Assembly: GCA_016744995.1 (NCBI GenBank) | Contig: JADGDG010000022.1 | Coordinates: forward strand, 1 to 64,000 | Source of the DNA: Gammaproteobacteria bacterium | Lineage (GTDB): Bacteria > Pseudomonadota > Gammaproteobacteria > GRL18 | DNA: 64,000 nt | Reading direction: 5' to 3' | Part shown: piece after piece, positions 36,849-45,876 of the stretch | Layout of the letters: every line of letters begins with the position of its first letter | Position numbering within the stretch: the stretch's first letter is position 1 | Notes under the pieces: model-generated | The model's database searches: none | Seen by the model: only the letters and a program-made list of their open reading frames with translations | Told to the model about the DNA's origin: nothing | Made by a program: the position numbers and the translations under genes

Positions 36849-39776
36849 GTGGAACAATTTACCCCCGGTCAACGTTGGATCAGCAATGCAGAATTGCAGC
36901 TTGGTCTCGGCATCATTATTGAAACAACTCATCGAACCGTCACCATTGCTTTTATGGCAAGCGAAGAAACCCGTACCTATGCCAGACAGGGAGCTCCTTT
37001 GACAAGGATTCAGTACAGCCCGGGAGATACAGTTAATTCTGTGGCTGGTAACAACATTGAAATTCAATCTTTATCTGAGTCAGAAGGCATTATTACTTAT
37101 ACGGGGATTCAACCTGATGGCCAGATAATTACACTTAATGAAAACAAACTGGATCATTTTATTCAGCTTAATCGCCCTGCTGAACGGCTTTTTAGCGGTC
37201 AGGTTGATAAAAATCGCTGGTTTAACCTGCGCTATCAAACTCTCAAACACATTAACCGACTCACACACTCAAAGCTTTCCGGTCTAAGCGGTTGTCGAAC
37301 CAGTCTGATCCCGCACCAGCTTTATATTGCCCATGAAGTCGCTAATCGTTATGCCCCAAGAGTGCTGCTTGCCGATGAGGTTGGTCTGGGGAAAACAATT
37401 GAAGCGGGTTTAATTATTCATCACCAGTTACTCAATGAACGGGCACAGCGTGTTTTAATCGTTGTCCCGGAAAGTCTGATGCATCAATGGCTGGTGGAAA
37501 TGCTGCGGCGCTTTAATCTGATGTTCAGCATTTTTGATGATGCTCGCTGTGAGTCGCTGGCTGTTGATACGGGCACTGAGAATATTTTTCTCAGTGCGCA
37601 ATTAGTGCTGTGCAGCCTGGAATTCCTGAAGCAGAACGAAAACGCCTTTCAACAGGCACTTGAGGGTGAATGGGATTTATTAGTGGTTGATGAGGCCCAC
37701 CATTTGCAGTGGACCCCGGAGCATTCCAGCGATGAATACCAACTGATTGAACGACTGGCAAAACAAATTCGAGGTTTATTGCTGCTTACAGCAACACCTG
37801 AACAACTGGGCATTGAAAGCCATTTTGCCCGCCTGCGTTTGCTCGATCCTGATCGTTTTCCCGATCTGGACTCTTTTATTGCTGAAGAAAAAGACTATCA
37901 GCCCATTGCCCGGGAAATGGCTGCTCTGCTGGCGGATCTTTCTCCACAAAAAGAGCAGCAGGCAAATCAACAGGAACATATCGAGCATATGCTTGATCGA
38001 CATGGAACCGGCCGTGTCCTGTTTAGAAATACCAGGGCCACAATTAAAGGTTTTCCAGGTCGGCAGGTTATTGCTCATCCCCTGGAATCACCTGAACAAT
38101 ATACAAAAATTATACAGCAGTTTTGTCAGTCCTTTCTCTCTCAAGAGCTATCTCACGAAGAACCTCAGGAACGCGAGCACGATAGTTTTTCAAACCTGAT
38201 ACTTTTCCCTGAATTGCTTTATCAGATTGAAATCAATCATTCAACTCAGGCTGACAACTGGACTCAGATTGATCCCAGAGTGCAATGGCTTGGTGACTGG
38301 CTGATTGAATTAAAACTAAAGAGTTATGAGGAGACTCAGCTCTCATCTATAAACAAAACACTGGTGATCGCTGCCAATGCAGGCACGGCTATTGATTTAG
38401 CAAAGGTATTGAAAACTCAATTCGGGATCTATGCTGCTGTTTTTCATGAAGGTTTGAGTCTGATTGAAAGGGATCGTGCCGCCGCTTTTTTTGCTGATCC
38501 CGAAAATGGAACACCGGTTCTAATTTGTTCAGAAATTGGCAGTGAGGGACGAAATTTCCAGTTTGCACATCAGATGGTTTTATTTGATCTACCGCTGAAT
38601 CCTGATTTACTGGAACAACGCATCGGTCGGCTGGATCGTATTGGACAGACTCAGACCATTAAGATCCATATTCCTTATTTAAAAAGCACTGCTCAGGAAA
38701 TCCTTTTCCACTGGTATAATGATGGCTTGAATGCTTTTGAGCAAACCTGCCCGGCAGGACATAATGTCTTTGAACAGGTTCAGACACAATTAAAACAGGA
38801 ATTAATGAGTTTTTCTGTTTTTCATGAGCCCACCTCTTTTGCTGAATTATTTATTTCATCTCTTTTAATCCAGCAAACACAGTCACTGCATAAGACACTC
38901 AATGAAACACTGCATAATGGCAGAGATCGTTTGTTAGAATATAATTCCTGCCGCCAACCGGATGCAGACCAATTAAAATTGTTATCAGAAGAAGAAAACC
39001 GGAAGTATCATTTAGCATCATATATGGATGAATTATTTAATACATTGGGGATTGAGCACTCCGATCACAGTGACCTCTGCTATATTATTTCTCCCGGTGA
39101 ACACATGCTGCATCCTTTTCCTGGATTACCTGAAGACGGGCTGACACTCACCTACGATCGGAGCATCGCTCTGGCCAATGAAGATATGCAGTTTTTTACC
39201 TGGGAGCACCCCATGGTCAAAACAGCTATGGATATGATCAACAGCAGCGAAATGGGGAATACAGCCATTACCACACTGGATCATACTTCATTAGCAATTC
39301 CTTTAAAGCCGGGAACACTATTGCTTGAGTGCTTATATATTCTGGAAACAACAAGCCATCAGTCATTGCAGGCCAATCGTTATTTACCAGCAACTATTAT
39401 TCGTGTAATGATAGATGAACAGGGCCATGATCTCAGCCAGACAATTAAACACCATGCTATCATTATTACTGATAGCATAAAAAAACGGATCGCTCAGCAA
39501 ATCATTAAAGCTAAGGAAGAAGAGTTACAGAACATGATTTCGCAGGCTGCAGAACATTGCCACCAGCAAGCCCCTCAGATTTTAACAAGTGCCAGAGAAT
39601 CAAGCCGACAGACATTACTTAATGAGGTCAATCGTATTAAGGCTCTGGCAGAAATTAACCCCAATATCCGTGAGGAAGAAATTGATTTTTATACTCAGCA
39701 GTTACAAAGTCTGGATAAGATTTTTGATTCAGTTAAACCCCGGCTGGATGCCTTAAGGATTATTATTGTCACTTGA
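36849..39776 (+). CDS. rapA: RNA polymerase-associated ATPase RapA
   Basis: A 975-residue SWI2/SNF2 ATPase that recycles RNA polymerase (E. coli RapA 968). The Tudor-like N-terminal domains begin 'FTPGQRWISNAELQLGLG'. The motor has 'LLADEVGLGKTIEAG' (Walker A), 'LLVVDEAHHL' (DEAH-type) and 'LLTATPEQLG'; helicase C has 'CSEIGSEGRNFQFA' and 'NPDLLEQRIGRLDRIGQ'. The C-terminus ends 'LDALRIIIVT' as in E. coli. The start is GTG at 36849. Confidence 0.97.
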   Translation: MEQFTPGQRWISNAELQLGLGIIIETTHRTVTIAFMASEETRTYARQGAPLTRIQYSPGDTVNSVAGNNIEIQSLSESEGIITYTGIQPDGQIITLNENKLDHFIQLNRPAERLFSGQVDKNRWFNLRYQTLKHINRLTHSKLSGLSGCRTSLIPHQLYIAHEVANRYAPRVLLADEVGLGKTIEAGLIIHHQLLNERAQRVLIVVPESLMHQWLVEMLRRFNLMFSIFDDARCESLAVDTGTENIFLSAQLVLCSLEFLKQNENAFQQALEGEWDLLVVDEAHHLQWTPEHSSDEYQLIERLAKQIRGLLLLTATPEQLGIESHFARLRLLDPDRFPDLDSFIAEEKDYQPIAREMAALLADLSPQKEQQANQQEHIEHMLDRHGTGRVLFRNTRATIKGFPGRQVIAHPLESPEQYTKIIQQFCQSFLSQELSHEEPQEREHDSFSNLILFPELLYQIEINHSTQADNWTQIDPRVQWLGDWLIELKLKSYEETQLSSINKTLVIAANAGTAIDLAKVLKTQFGIYAAVFHEGLSLIERDRAAAFFADPENGTPVLICSEIGSEGRNFQFAHQMVLFDLPLNPDLLEQRIGRLDRIGQTQTIKIHIPYLKSTAQEILFHWYNDGLNAFEQTCPAGHNVFEQVQTQLKQELMSFSVFHEPTSFAELFISSLLIQQTQSLHKTLNETLHNGRDRLLEYNSCRQPDADQLKLLSEEENRKYHLASYMDELFNTLGIEHSDHSDLCYIISPGEHMLHPFPGLPEDGLTLTYDRSIALANEDMQFFTWEHPMVKTAMDMINSSEMGNTAITTLDHTSLAIPLKPGTLLLECLYILETTSHQSLQANRYLPATIIRVMIDEQGHDLSQTIKHHAIIITDSIKKRIAQQIIKAKEEELQNMISQAAEHCHQQAPQILTSARESSRQTLLNEVNRIKALAEINPNIREEEIDFYTQQLQSLDKIFDSVKPRLDALRIIIVT

Positions 39777-39832
39777 GCTTTTTTTTAGGATAATACAGCT
39801 CAAACAGACTATTTCATATCAGCAGGTATACA

Positions 39833-40918
39833 ATGATTACAACAAATGACAGCAATACAAACATCGATAATACCAACATTGTTGCTGAAGTCATATTAAC
39901 ACCGCCCAGTGAGTTAAAGGAACAACTACCAATAACAGGCAGTGCAGAGCAAACGGTATTACAGGGGCGCCAGGCTATCCATAATATCCTTTCAGGAGAT
40001 GATCATAGGCTGATCGTCATTGTCGGCCCCTGTTCAATTCATGATGTCCAGTCTGCAAAAGAATATGCTGAAAAGCTAAAACAACTCAGTGATGAGCTCA
40101 GCGATACTCTGCTTATTGTAATGCGAATTTATTTTGAGAAGCCTCGAACCACTGTAGGCTGGAAAGGCCTGATTAATGATCCGGATCTGGATGGTAGTTT
40201 TGATGTCCAGGCCGGTTTGAAACAAGCACGTGAACTGTTGCTCTGGATGGCAGAGCTGGGACTCCCGGTGGGCACCGAAGCCCTTGATCCAGTAACACCA
40301 CAATATTTATCTGACTTATTTGCATGGAGTGCTGTCGGTGCCCGAACTACTGAATCACAAACTCATCGGGAAATGGCCAGCGGCTTATCAACTCCCGTTG
40401 GTTTTAAAAACGGCACTGATGGCAATCTGGATGTCGCTATTAATGCCTTACACTCAGTTTCAGCTCCCCACTATTTTCTCGGCATCAACCAGCAAGGTCA
40501 GGTGGTGCAGCTACAGACTCGCGGCAATACCTGCGGACATATTATTTTACGTGGAGGCAAAAAAGCCAATTATGATTCTGTCAATATTGCTATCGGGGAG
40601 AAAGCTCTGGAAGAAGCCGGTTTAGCCAAAAATTTAATGGTTGATTGCAGTCATGGTAATTCTGATAAACAACCTGAACTGCAGCCTCTTGTCGCCAATA
40701 ATGTTGTGCAGCAGATATTGCAGGGAAACTCCTCCATTATCGGCATTATGCTGGAAAGTCATTTACATAAAGGCAATCAATCCATACCGGAAGATCTCAG
40801 TAAGCTGGAATATGGCATCTCTGTAACAGATGCCTGTATCGACTGGCAAACCACTGAAGAGTTATTGCGCAGTATGGCACAAAATCTAAAGCCTGTTCTC
40901 CCAAATAGAAATAAATAA
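39833..40918 (+). CDS. aroG: 3-deoxy-7-phosphoheptulonate synthase, class I (AroF/AroG/AroH type)
   Basis: A 361-residue DAHP synthase condensing PEP and erythrose 4-phosphate, the first step of aromatic synthesis. It has 'VGPCSIHDV', 'MRIYFEKPRTTVGWKGLINDP', 'GARTTESQTHREMASGLS' and the metal-ligand 'VDCSHGNSDK'. Which amino acid feeds back on it cannot be read with confidence. It stands alone between rapA and an acyltransferase gene. Confidence 0.95.
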   Translation: MITTNDSNTNIDNTNIVAEVILTPPSELKEQLPITGSAEQTVLQGRQAIHNILSGDDHRLIVIVGPCSIHDVQSAKEYAEKLKQLSDELSDTLLIVMRIYFEKPRTTVGWKGLINDPDLDGSFDVQAGLKQARELLLWMAELGLPVGTEALDPVTPQYLSDLFAWSAVGARTTESQTHREMASGLSTPVGFKNGTDGNLDVAINALHSVSAPHYFLGINQQGQVVQLQTRGNTCGHIILRGGKKANYDSVNIAIGEKALEEAGLAKNLMVDCSHGNSDKQPELQPLVANNVVQQILQGNSSIIGIMLESHLHKGNQSIPEDLSKLEYGISVTDACIDWQTTEELLRSMAQNLKPVLPNRNK

Positions 40919-40975
40919 ACTGCTGAGCACAACTTAATTATCACTTATCATTAAACAAAAGCGCTCAGCATATTT

Positions 40976-41860
40976 ATGTTAAATAAAAGTAAAATCATTA
41001 TAAATGGTTTAAGGATCTTATCCTGGATACCACTGCCAGTATTATATGTTTTCAGTCTTGTGATCGGCTCTTTAATTTACTGGCTGCCAAACAAAATGAG
41101 CAAAGTTGCTGCTAAAAATCTTGAACTCTGCTTCCCTGAATTATCTACTAAAGAACGCAATCATTTACTGCATCAGAGTCTGAGACAAAGCGTTAACACA
41201 ACTCTGGAAATGGGTGCTATGTGGTTTTGGCCAATCGAACGCCTTAATCGACTTGACAAGGGTGTTATAGGACATGAGGTTTGGCAGGAAGCCTACCAAC
41301 ATGGAAAGGGGGTAATCGCATTAACACCTCATATTGGACAATGGGAATTTTTAGGACTTTTTGCACAAAAATATGTGGCAATGACCAGTCTTTATCGCCC
41401 ACCCAGGCTGGCTGATTTTGATGAATTTTTAGTCAATGCCCGCAGACGTATGGACAACACTTTAGCACCAACCACTCCGCTTGGGGTCAGGATGCTATAC
41501 GGCAGTTTAAGAAAGGGAAAAATGGCTGGTATTTTGCCTGATCAGGATCCTGGAAATGGCGGGGTCTTTGCCCCTTTTTTTGGTATTGAAGCCAATACCA
41601 TGACATTGATCACCAAGCTTGCTGAACGAACTCATTCATCTATCATTATTGCTTATGCAGAACGCCTGTCATGGGGGCGAGGTTATATTACCCATATTCA
41701 TGCAGTTGATAGTGAAGGCATTCTTAACCCGGATCCTGTGCTGGCAGCGGGTGCTTTAAACAAGGCGATTGAAGTGTGTATCCGGGAGCAGCCAACACAA
41801 TATCAGTGGATATACAAACGCTTTAAAAAGCGTCCCGCCGGCGAAGATAAATTTTATTAG
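40976..41860 (+). CDS. LpxL/HtrB-family lysophospholipid or lipid A acyltransferase
   Basis: A 294-residue protein with an N-terminal membrane anchor (about 15-38). The acyltransferase HxxxxE motif is at 119-124 (TPHIGQWEFLG), followed by 'SLYRPPR', 'GILPDQDPGNGGVFAPFFG' and a terminal 'QYQWIYKRFKKRP' typical of LpxL/LpxM. It would transfer an acyl chain from ACP to a lipid A precursor or lysolipid. It converges on a dedicated ketoacyl synthase and ACP pair, which could supply its acyl donor. Confidence 0.88.
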   Translation: MLNKSKIIINGLRILSWIPLPVLYVFSLVIGSLIYWLPNKMSKVAAKNLELCFPELSTKERNHLLHQSLRQSVNTTLEMGAMWFWPIERLNRLDKGVIGHEVWQEAYQHGKGVIALTPHIGQWEFLGLFAQKYVAMTSLYRPPRLADFDEFLVNARRRMDNTLAPTTPLGVRMLYGSLRKGKMAGILPDQDPGNGGVFAPFFGIEANTMTLITKLAERTHSSIIIAYAERLSWGRGYITHIHAVDSEGILNPDPVLAAGALNKAIEVCIREQPTQYQWIYKRFKKRPAGEDKFY

Positions 41861-41867
41861 TGGCACC

Positions 41868-41892
41868 GAGCAAGGGCAATCTGCCCTTGCTC
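41868..41892. terminator. Bidirectional hairpin between the acyltransferase and ketoacyl synthase genes
   Basis: A perfect 11-bp stem GAGCAAGGGCA / TGCCCTTGCTC with a 3-base loop fills the 39-base gap between convergent genes. No long U-tract follows on either side. Confidence 0.6.
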
Positions 41893-41899
41893 CAGACAA

Positions 41900-43129
41900 T
41901 TAATCCTGCCAGCGTTTAAAAACGACCACGGCATTAAGACCGCCAAAGGCAAATGAATTATTCAAGGCAATATCTATCGCCATTGGTCTGGCTTTATTGG
42001 GTACGTAGTCCAGATCACACTTAGGATCAGCTTCAGTAAAATTCATAGTGGGTGGGGCACTTTGATGCTGCAGAGCTGAAACTACAGCGATTGTTTCCAG
42101 GGCAGCGGCTGCTCCCAGAGCATGTCCATGCATTGATTTTGTGGAAGAAACTGCCAGCTTATCCGCATGTGAACCAAATACATCACGAATAGCAGCAGTT
42201 TCTGAAGGATCATTTTGTGGTGTGCCTGTTCCATGAGCATTAATATATTGAATATCTTCAGGCTTTAATTGAGCATCTTTCAAGGCCGCTTTCATTGCCC
42301 GTGCTGCGCCATCACTGGATGGCTGCACAATATTACCTGCATCAGCACTCATGCCAAAACCCAGTACCTCAGCATAAATTTTTGCACCACGTTCCTGAGC
42401 ATGCTCCAGAGTTTCTAAAATAATGGTTCCTGACCCCTCACCCAGGATCATACCAGTTCGATCTTTACTAAAAGGTCGGCAAGTAGTGTTACTGGTGACC
42501 CGCAGTGCTTCCCAGCCTTTCACCGTACCAAAGGTAATACAGGCTTCAGAGCCGCCGGTCACCGCCACATCAATTAATCCGCTGCGTAACATCATACATG
42601 ACTGAGCCATTGAGTGGGCCGATGAAGCACAAGCGCTGGCAATGGTAAATGACGGTCCTTTGATGCCAAATTCCATGGTCACATGGCTGGAAGCAGCATT
42701 GGGGATTAATTTTGGCACGGTTAAGGGGGGCAGGCGCTTAGCCTTATCATGATAAAGCCGTTTATAATTACGTTCCTGTGTGGTCTGGCCGCCAATGGCG
42801 CTGCCCATCACAACTCCGGTTCGTTCTGACAGACTTTGATTAACAAGAGAACCCGTAAACTCAAGACCTGCATCGGCAATCGCTTCACGGGCAGATAATA
42901 ATTGAAATTGGGTAAAACGATCGTAAAGCGCCAGTTCCTTTTTAGTGAAACGCTCAGTTTCATCATAATCTGGCACTTCTGCAGCAATTTTAACACGCAG
43001 CTGATCGATTTCAGGGATCTGCTGGATGGGCCTAAAGGCCACTTCACCGCTATGTATCCCTTTAACAAAGCTTTCTACATCATAACCTAAAGAGGAAACA
43101 GCACCCATTCCAGTAATTACAATTCTCAT
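41900..43129 (-). CDS. Beta-ketoacyl-ACP synthase, FabF/NodE-like
   Basis: A 409-residue condensing enzyme with catalytic Cys167 (SACASS), His299 (NAHGTGT) and His334 (SMHGH) and the Lys331 of KAS II. It ends 'NSFAFGGLNAVVVFKRW'. The missing fabD/fabG context and the pairing with a non-standard 91-residue ACP suggest a specialised chain-elongation role rather than the housekeeping FabF. AAGGA precedes the ATG. It is 24 bases downstream of the ACP gene and surely cotranscribed. Confidence 0.9.
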   Translation of the reverse strand: MRIVITGMGAVSSLGYDVESFVKGIHSGEVAFRPIQQIPEIDQLRVKIAAEVPDYDETERFTKKELALYDRFTQFQLLSAREAIADAGLEFTGSLVNQSLSERTGVVMGSAIGGQTTQERNYKRLYHDKAKRLPPLTVPKLIPNAASSHVTMEFGIKGPSFTIASACASSAHSMAQSCMMLRSGLIDVAVTGGSEACITFGTVKGWEALRVTSNTTCRPFSKDRTGMILGEGSGTIILETLEHAQERGAKIYAEVLGFGMSADAGNIVQPSSDGAARAMKAALKDAQLKPEDIQYINAHGTGTPQNDPSETAAIRDVFGSHADKLAVSSTKSMHGHALGAAAALETIAVVSALQHQSAPPTMNFTEADPKCDLDYVPNKARPMAIDIALNNSFAFGGLNAVVVFKRWQD

Positions 43130-43153
43130 TAAAATTCCTTAACAACCCATCTT

Positions 43154-43429
43154 TTACTTATTATCGATTAAGTTCTTAACGATATTAATCAAATCCTGAA
43201 CGCTATCAAATTTAACAGTACCTCCTTCAACATCACCGGGATTAGGTACATCAATATCAAAGGTTTCCTCCAGATCAAAAATAATCTCAACAACATCCAT
43301 TGAGTCAATGCCCAAATCTTCCAACTTAGCTTCCAGAGTTAACTTATTGGCGTCAACATCCTCCCCCAGATAATTAACAAGGATCTCCAGAACTTTTTTT
43401 TGCGGTGTGCTTTGTATTTCTTCTGACAT
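43154..43429 (-). CDS. Acyl carrier protein
   Basis: A 91-residue ACP with the phosphopantetheine Ser43 in LGIDSMDVVE. It is longer than the usual 78 residues: after helix III it has an insert 'PNPGDVEGGTVKFDSV'. Specialised ACPs such as rhizobial AcpXL are similarly extended. It is the first gene of the ACP-ketoacyl synthase pair. Confidence 0.93.
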   Translation of the reverse strand: MSEEIQSTPQKKVLEILVNYLGEDVDANKLTLEAKLEDLGIDSMDVVEIIFDLEETFDIDVPNPGDVEGGTVKFDSVQDLINIVKNLIDNK

Positions 43430-43639
43430 ATTTTCCCCAGGACAAGCATAAGAATTGTTTATGCTGAATAAACAGATGGATACTAATTAAATTTTTAGGT
43501 TTTTTTCAGTGAATAACGATAATTTTAAACCGATAACCACTGGTAATGAACCATTCTAACTTCAGTAAACATTTATGTCTATGATGTTTTATATTCCAGA
43601 GAACATGGCTTGGAACCCATGTTTTCTGAGCAAAATACT

Positions 43640-45637
43640 TTAGTGAATAAAAGTCTGTATGTCTTTTAAACGAGAAACACCAGGACTGCTTTCAGTGATG
43701 TAGGAAGGTAATTGTGAAAATACAGCACGTGCCTGAGAAAGTTTCTGGAAATGACCATAAGTTAAAATATAATAATCCTTTCCTTTAGAGTTAATTGTAA
43801 ACCAGGCCAGTTCATCCTGCAGTGCAAAACCATATTGCTCAATATATCGATAGAGTTTTTGTTTTGAATCAACACTGGTCAATTGAATGGCAAATTCATC
43901 CGGTGATTGCTGTGCTAACCAGGTGGCATTGTTTAGTGCCTGTTTCCCGGTATTACGAACATAATCCTTAAGCGGCCCAACGCTGGTATTTAAAAACTGA
44001 ACATTTTCATCAATTTCATTTAATTCAGTTTTTAATTGCACAATTTTGATGTTTTTATCTTCACTATCTTTAAGCAAATTATTGGCTTTTTCCTGCTCAG
44101 CTTTTAATTGAATTTGTAAAGTTTCAATAGTTTGTGTCAATTGATTTCTCTGCTGCCCTGCCTGAACCAGGTTTTGTTCAACTTGAACCATTTTGACATT
44201 TTGTTCTGATAACTGCATATTCAAACGACGCTCAATCACCCTGTCATTGTCCATATTGGACTGCCATAAACTTTGCTGGTTAACAAAACTATAAGCCAGA
44301 CCCACTACAGTTAAAATAGCAACAATTGATATGGCCATAGTCATGCTCTGAAAGTGTTGTCGCTCTGACTGGACACCTGCTGCAATCTGTAAACCCAGCT
44401 CATCTGTTTTATTTTCCAGCTGTTTATTTTGTTCATCCAGCTGATTAACAGCCCGCTGCAATTCATGGCTATGTTTACGCAGCGAGATGCTTGTTTTTTC
44501 CAGCACACCACTATGTTCATCCAAACGCTCAGTCGTCTTTTTCAAACCTTCAGCGCGCAGAGTCAACTCATCATCAACCGATTTAAGTTGTTCCAGACGG
44601 TCATTATGTGAATGGAGGCTGGTTTGATTTTCTGATAGCTGTTCGTCATGGGCAGAAAGCTGCTGCTGATGATTTTGTCTGGTTTGACTGCTATCTGAAC
44701 CAAGTTGTGTTACTTTGGATTCTATTTGACAGGTTCTGTTTTCCAGAGTTTTATGTTCACTCGTCAGGATCTGATGCTGTTTCTTACTATTATCAGAAAC
44801 CGATGTTATTTTTGTTTTTAGTGTTTTTTCCAGAAGGCTGACCGTTTCTTTTTGATCAGTTTCTGTTTGCTTTAATCGATCTTTGAGTGAATTACTTTTG
44901 GTCTCTAGTTCGGTGTCTTTTTCATGCAGTTTTAAGATTTTCGTATCATGAAAACTAAAGTTATGCCCAACCTGATCTAAGCGTGAATCCAGATTTTTGT
45001 TACGTACTTCTATTTCCTGCGCCAGTTTTTTAAAGTCATTAGTTTGCTCTGAAAATGAATTCGCAAGATGCTTTGTCTGAGCTGAAATTTCACTTATCAG
45101 GGAGTCTGAGTCTGATTTTAATGCTTTGTAGTCTGAAACCAGCTGTAAGACTTGCTCGTCAAGCAATTTAATTTGCTGAGAAACTTTGTCAAAGTTTTTA
45201 CTGGAGTTTTTTTCCAGTGAGTTAATTGAGTCCGTATATCGGCTTGAATTTTCATTTAGAATTAATGCCAGTCGGGCTGTCTCTTTGGCCAGAATCTCGG
45301 ATTTCTTCCCCAATTGTTCATAGGATGTTTCAAGATGATTTAATTTACTTTGAGAATTTTTTACTTCATTATCTGTATGCTGACTTTTTTGCAGTAATAC
45401 TTGATGAGAAGTCCCAAGATGCTCACTTAATTGAGACAGTTCAGCTCCCATTTCCTGAAGCCGATGGTTCAAGTCTTTTGCCCCGGGATCTGCATTAAGA
45501 ACCATAAGATTATCAGGCACCGGCTTCTCTCCAGAGGCACTTTCTACGTCAGACTGCCCTGATTCAGATAGATTTTTCGGTGATGCTTCAGTTTTAGGGG
45601 ACAAAAAATTATCAGTTGTTTTGTTTGTACCATTCAT
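43640..45637 (-). CDS. Large coiled-coil membrane protein with a C-terminal SPOR-like (DamX-type) domain
   Basis: A 665-residue protein. About 1-430 is cytoplasmic and almost wholly predicted coiled coil (Gln/Ser/Glu/Lys-rich heptads). One transmembrane helix lies at about 432-452, then a periplasmic coiled coil (about 465-560). The C-terminal domain (about 575-660) reads 'WLAQQSPDEFAIQLTSV', 'YYILTYGHFQKLSQARAVF' and 'RLKDIQTFI', as in DamX-type SPOR domains, which bind denuded septal peptidoglycan. Domain evidence suggests an envelope or division protein; the long cytoplasmic rod is unusual. AAGGAG eight bases upstream supports the start. Confidence 0.8.
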   Translation of the reverse strand: MNGTNKTTDNFLSPKTEASPKNLSESGQSDVESASGEKPVPDNLMVLNADPGAKDLNHRLQEMGAELSQLSEHLGTSHQVLLQKSQHTDNEVKNSQSKLNHLETSYEQLGKKSEILAKETARLALILNENSSRYTDSINSLEKNSSKNFDKVSQQIKLLDEQVLQLVSDYKALKSDSDSLISEISAQTKHLANSFSEQTNDFKKLAQEIEVRNKNLDSRLDQVGHNFSFHDTKILKLHEKDTELETKSNSLKDRLKQTETDQKETVSLLEKTLKTKITSVSDNSKKQHQILTSEHKTLENRTCQIESKVTQLGSDSSQTRQNHQQQLSAHDEQLSENQTSLHSHNDRLEQLKSVDDELTLRAEGLKKTTERLDEHSGVLEKTSISLRKHSHELQRAVNQLDEQNKQLENKTDELGLQIAAGVQSERQHFQSMTMAISIVAILTVVGLAYSFVNQQSLWQSNMDNDRVIERRLNMQLSEQNVKMVQVEQNLVQAGQQRNQLTQTIETLQIQLKAEQEKANNLLKDSEDKNIKIVQLKTELNEIDENVQFLNTSVGPLKDYVRNTGKQALNNATWLAQQSPDEFAIQLTSVDSKQKLYRYIEQYGFALQDELAWFTINSKGKDYYILTYGHFQKLSQARAVFSQLPSYITESSPGVSRLKDIQTFIH

Positions 45638-45876
45638 AACATGATCTCCTTTAATTCGGATGACTATTTATTAAATCAAGGCATGAATTTATCATCCCTT
45701 CTAAGCCCCCCGAATTAAAAAGTTCAGGTTATCATTTATTTATTATTGGTCATATTACTAACACTTTGATGCTAACTTATCACTTCCATTCACTTAAGTA
45801 TATTAGTATTTACCAATATGTGATAAATAATGACTTTCCCCTATGCTGATGAACTCATCTAACATAAAATAAGCCC

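Noticed and set aside
36820-37070. 80-codon minus-strand ORF at the rapA start
   Set aside because: It is antisense to the conserved RapA N-terminus and has no independent support.
39774-39806. TTGAGCT...AGCTCAA pair after rapA as a terminator
   Set aside because: The 7-bp arms are separated by a T-rich loop and no U-tract follows the second arm, so a terminator is not supported.
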